Assembly (NCBI GenBank): GCA_946479015.1
Contig: CAMLEQ010000231.1
Coordinates: 1 to 6,303, forward strand
Direction: 5' to 3'
Length of the DNA stretch: 6,303 nucleotides
Source of the DNA: an uncultured Gemmatimonadota bacterium
Lineage (GTDB): Bacteria > Gemmatimonadota > Gemmatimonadetes > Gemmatimonadales > Gemmatimonadaceae
In this document: positions 5,048-6,303 of the stretch, in pieces
Layout of the letters: every line of letters begins with the position of its first letter
Position numbering within the stretch: the stretch's first letter is position 1
Translations under genes and position numbers: made by a program
Notes under the pieces: model-generated
Told to the model about the DNA's origin: nothing
Seen by the model: only the letters and a program-made list of their open reading frames with translations
Databases searched by the model: none

Positions 5048-5266
5048 TTGGAAGATAGGACCTAGTTGCTAGAACACCGAACAACGCGTGTGGCGTGTGG
5101 GGAACTGACGTTAAGAGGAGGTAGGTACGGCGCGTGTAGGCTCGGCTGTAGGTGAGCTTTCTCTACATCCCGCCCTACACGCGCTCTACCTCGCTCCTCT
5201 CCCCGTCAGTCTCCCACACGCCACACGCGTTTCATGGTGGTCCAGCGACCAGGTCCTAGACCCCAC
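5030..5266. repeat. Large imperfect inverted repeat filling a convergent gene junction
   Basis: The arm at 5058-5140 aligns without gaps to the reverse complement of 5174-5256 at 66 of 83 positions, around a 33-nt centre (5141-5173) that itself has a small stem (TGTA with TACA, GAG with CTC). The longest perfect block is 19 bp, AACGCGTGTGGCGTGTGGG, at 5083-5101 and 5213-5231. Outside the arms, GTGGGGTCT-x-GGACCT at 5030-5045 matches the reverse complement of 5251-5266 with one difference, shifted by 18 nt because the left arm holds an extra 18-nt unit. The element covers the last codons of the HEAGH gene and stops three bases before the fhs stop. No transposase or clear target duplication is visible. 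It may be a bidirectional terminator or a MITE-like element. Confidence 0.8.
5040..5068. repeat. Direct repeat GGACCTAGTTG in the left arm of the large inverted repeat
   Basis: GGACCTAGTTG occurs at 5040-5050 and again at 5058-5068, an 18-nt period. The first copy supplies the TAG stop of the HEAGH protein gene. The right arm has only one equivalent, so the left arm probably gained an 18-nt duplication. Confidence 0.7.
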
Positions 5267-5269
5267 GAC

Positions 5270-6303
5270 TCAGAACAGCCCCGAGATACTTCCATCCGCC
5301 CCGATGCTCATCCGCTCGGCGGCGGGCTCCTTCGGGAGGCCGGGCATCGTCATGATGTCGCCTGCCTGCGCCACGACGAAGCCCGCGCCGGCCGCGGGGT
5401 AGATGTCGTTCACGGTGATCCGGAAGCCGCGCGGACGGCCGAGCTTCGTCGGGTCGTCGGTGAACGAGTACTGCGTCTTCGCCATGCAGATCGGCGTCTC
5501 GCCGAGGCCGATGGACTCCAGGTAGTCGATGGCGCGGTCGGCCTTGGGGGAGTAGTCGGCGCCCTCGCCGCCGTACACGCGGCGCACGATGGTGTCGATC
5601 TTCTCGCGGATGGGCAGCTTCGCGTCGTAGAGCGGACGATACTTCCCTTCCCGGCGATCGAGCGCGGCGAGCACCTCGCGCGCCAGCTCCTCGCCGCCCG
5701 CGCCGCCGCGCGCCCACACCTCGTTCGGCGCCACGCACACGCCCTGCTGCGCGGCGAAATCGGCGACCATGGCGAGCTCGCGGTCGCTGTCCGAGGTGAA
5801 GCGGTTGATGGCGACGATCACCGGCACCCCGAACTGCTTCACGTTCTCGATGTGCGCCGCGAGGTTGGGGAGGCCGCGCTCGAGCGCGTCCAGGTTCTCC
5901 GTGGCGAGCTCCTTCTTGTTCGCGCCGCCGTTGAGCTTGAGCGCGCGCACGGTGGCGACGAGCACCGCCACCTCGGGATTCAACCCGCCGAAGCGGCACT
6001 TGATGTCGAAGAACTTCTCGGCGCCGAGGTCGGAGCCGAAGCCGGCCTCGGTGAGCACGATGTCGGCGAGCGCCAATCCCGTCTTGGTGGCGATGATGCT
6101 GTTGCACCCGTGCGCGATGTTGCCGAACGGTCCCGCGTGCAGCAGCGCGGGTCCACCCTCGAGGGTCTGCACGAGGTTCGGGCGGATGGCATCCTTGAGG
6201 AGCAGGGTCATGGCGCCGACGGCGCCGAGGTCCCCCGCGCGCACCGGCTTCCGATCGGCTCCGGCGGTCGAGCCCACGATGATCCGTGCCAGGCGCTCCT
6301 CGA
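5270..6303 (-). CDS. fhs: Formate--tetrahydrofolate ligase, C-terminal part (partial)
   Basis: This cytoplasmic enzyme makes 10-formyltetrahydrofolate from formate, tetrahydrofolate and ATP, feeding purine and formyl-Met synthesis or the folate branch of one-carbon metabolism. The window holds about 344 C-terminal residues of a family usually near 550-560 long; the N-terminal nucleotide-binding part lies beyond 6303. The reading frame is open to the window edge (E-E-R-L-A-R-I-I before V-G-S-T-A-G). Recognisable stretches are K-P-V-R-A-x-D-L-G-A, the NLVQTLEG and GPFGNIAHGCNS blocks, TEAGFGSDLGAEKFFDIKCR, the family signature VATVRALKLNGG (plus-strand 5924-5959), PVIVAINRF, and the C-terminal GLPKEPAAERM...GLF. 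No frameshift or missing block is seen. It converges on the HEAGH gene, separated by the large inverted repeat. Confidence 0.95.
   Translation of the reverse strand, partial: EERLARIIVGSTAGADRKPVRAGDLGAVGAMTLLLKDAIRPNLVQTLEGGPALLHAGPFGNIAHGCNSIIATKTGLALADIVLTEAGFGSDLGAEKFFDIKCRFGGLNPEVAVLVATVRALKLNGGANKKELATENLDALERGLPNLAAHIENVKQFGVPVIVAINRFTSDSDRELAMVADFAAQQGVCVAPNEVWARGGAGGEELAREVLAALDRREGKYRPLYDAKLPIREKIDTIVRRVYGGEGADYSPKADRAIDYLESIGLGETPICMAKTQYSFTDDPTKLGRPRGFRITVNDIYPAAGAGFVVAQAGDIMTMPGLPKEPAAERMSIGADGSISGLF

Noticed and set aside
5030..5266. Insertion sequence
   Set aside because: The terminal repeats are long but there is no transposase frame between them and no clear target-site duplication. 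At most it is a non-autonomous element.

Overview
This is a GC-rich (by eye roughly 70%) bacterial chromosomal window with short gene spacing, ATGA-type start/stop overlap, Sec signal peptides ending in 'AAQ/GAQ', and a zinc-finger anti-sigma factor followed by repeat-rich secreted proteins. This style fits Gemmatimonadota best. Acidobacteriota or another GC-rich soil lineage is possible, and the phylum call is inference because no marker gene is complete here.

Layout. (1) Positions 2-3618, plus strand: the last 28 codons of an ECF sigma factor overlap by 4 nt a membrane-anchored ZAS (zf-HC2) anti-sigma factor. Three secreted DUF4097-type beta-repeat proteins follow at gaps of 10, 3 and 140 nt. 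The first DUF4097 protein is built on a repeated V-S-G-[DE]-[IV] turn. The second and third are close paralogues built on a repeated T-V-N-G-S-[VIL] turn, share a C-x8-C pair, and match exactly over 29 nt of DNA. The 140-nt leader of the third gene holds a 15-bp hairpin with a TTCG loop just before its ribosome binding site. (2) Positions 3619-3811: a convergent junction with a 22-bp inverted repeat enclosing three smaller hairpins and a G12 run, then six copies of a C-rich heptad. The same heptad family occurs in both linkers of the anti-sigma gene. (3) Positions 3812-4135, minus strand: a small stand-alone WYL-like protein. (4) Positions 4136-4318: a divergent intergenic region with a plausible -35/-10 promoter placed so that the next gene is probably leaderless. 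(5) Positions 4319-5047, plus strand: a secreted or membrane protein with an HEAGH metalloprotease-like motif. (6) Positions 5030-5266: a second convergent junction filled by an 83-bp-arm imperfect inverted repeat that includes the end of the HEAGH gene. (7) Positions 5270-6303, minus strand: the C-terminal part of formate-tetrahydrofolate ligase (fhs).

How the parts may work together. The sigma/anti-sigma/DUF4097 block reads as one envelope-signalling operon: a cytoplasmic zinc-finger domain holds the sigma factor, a single membrane helix links it to a periplasmic helical domain, and co-transcribed exported beta-repeat proteins could be sensors or outputs. The HEAGH protein is an interesting but unproven candidate protease for such a system. 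The fhs gene is housekeeping one-carbon metabolism and looks unrelated. The least explained DNA is the pair of large inverted repeats that occupy both tail-to-tail junctions.
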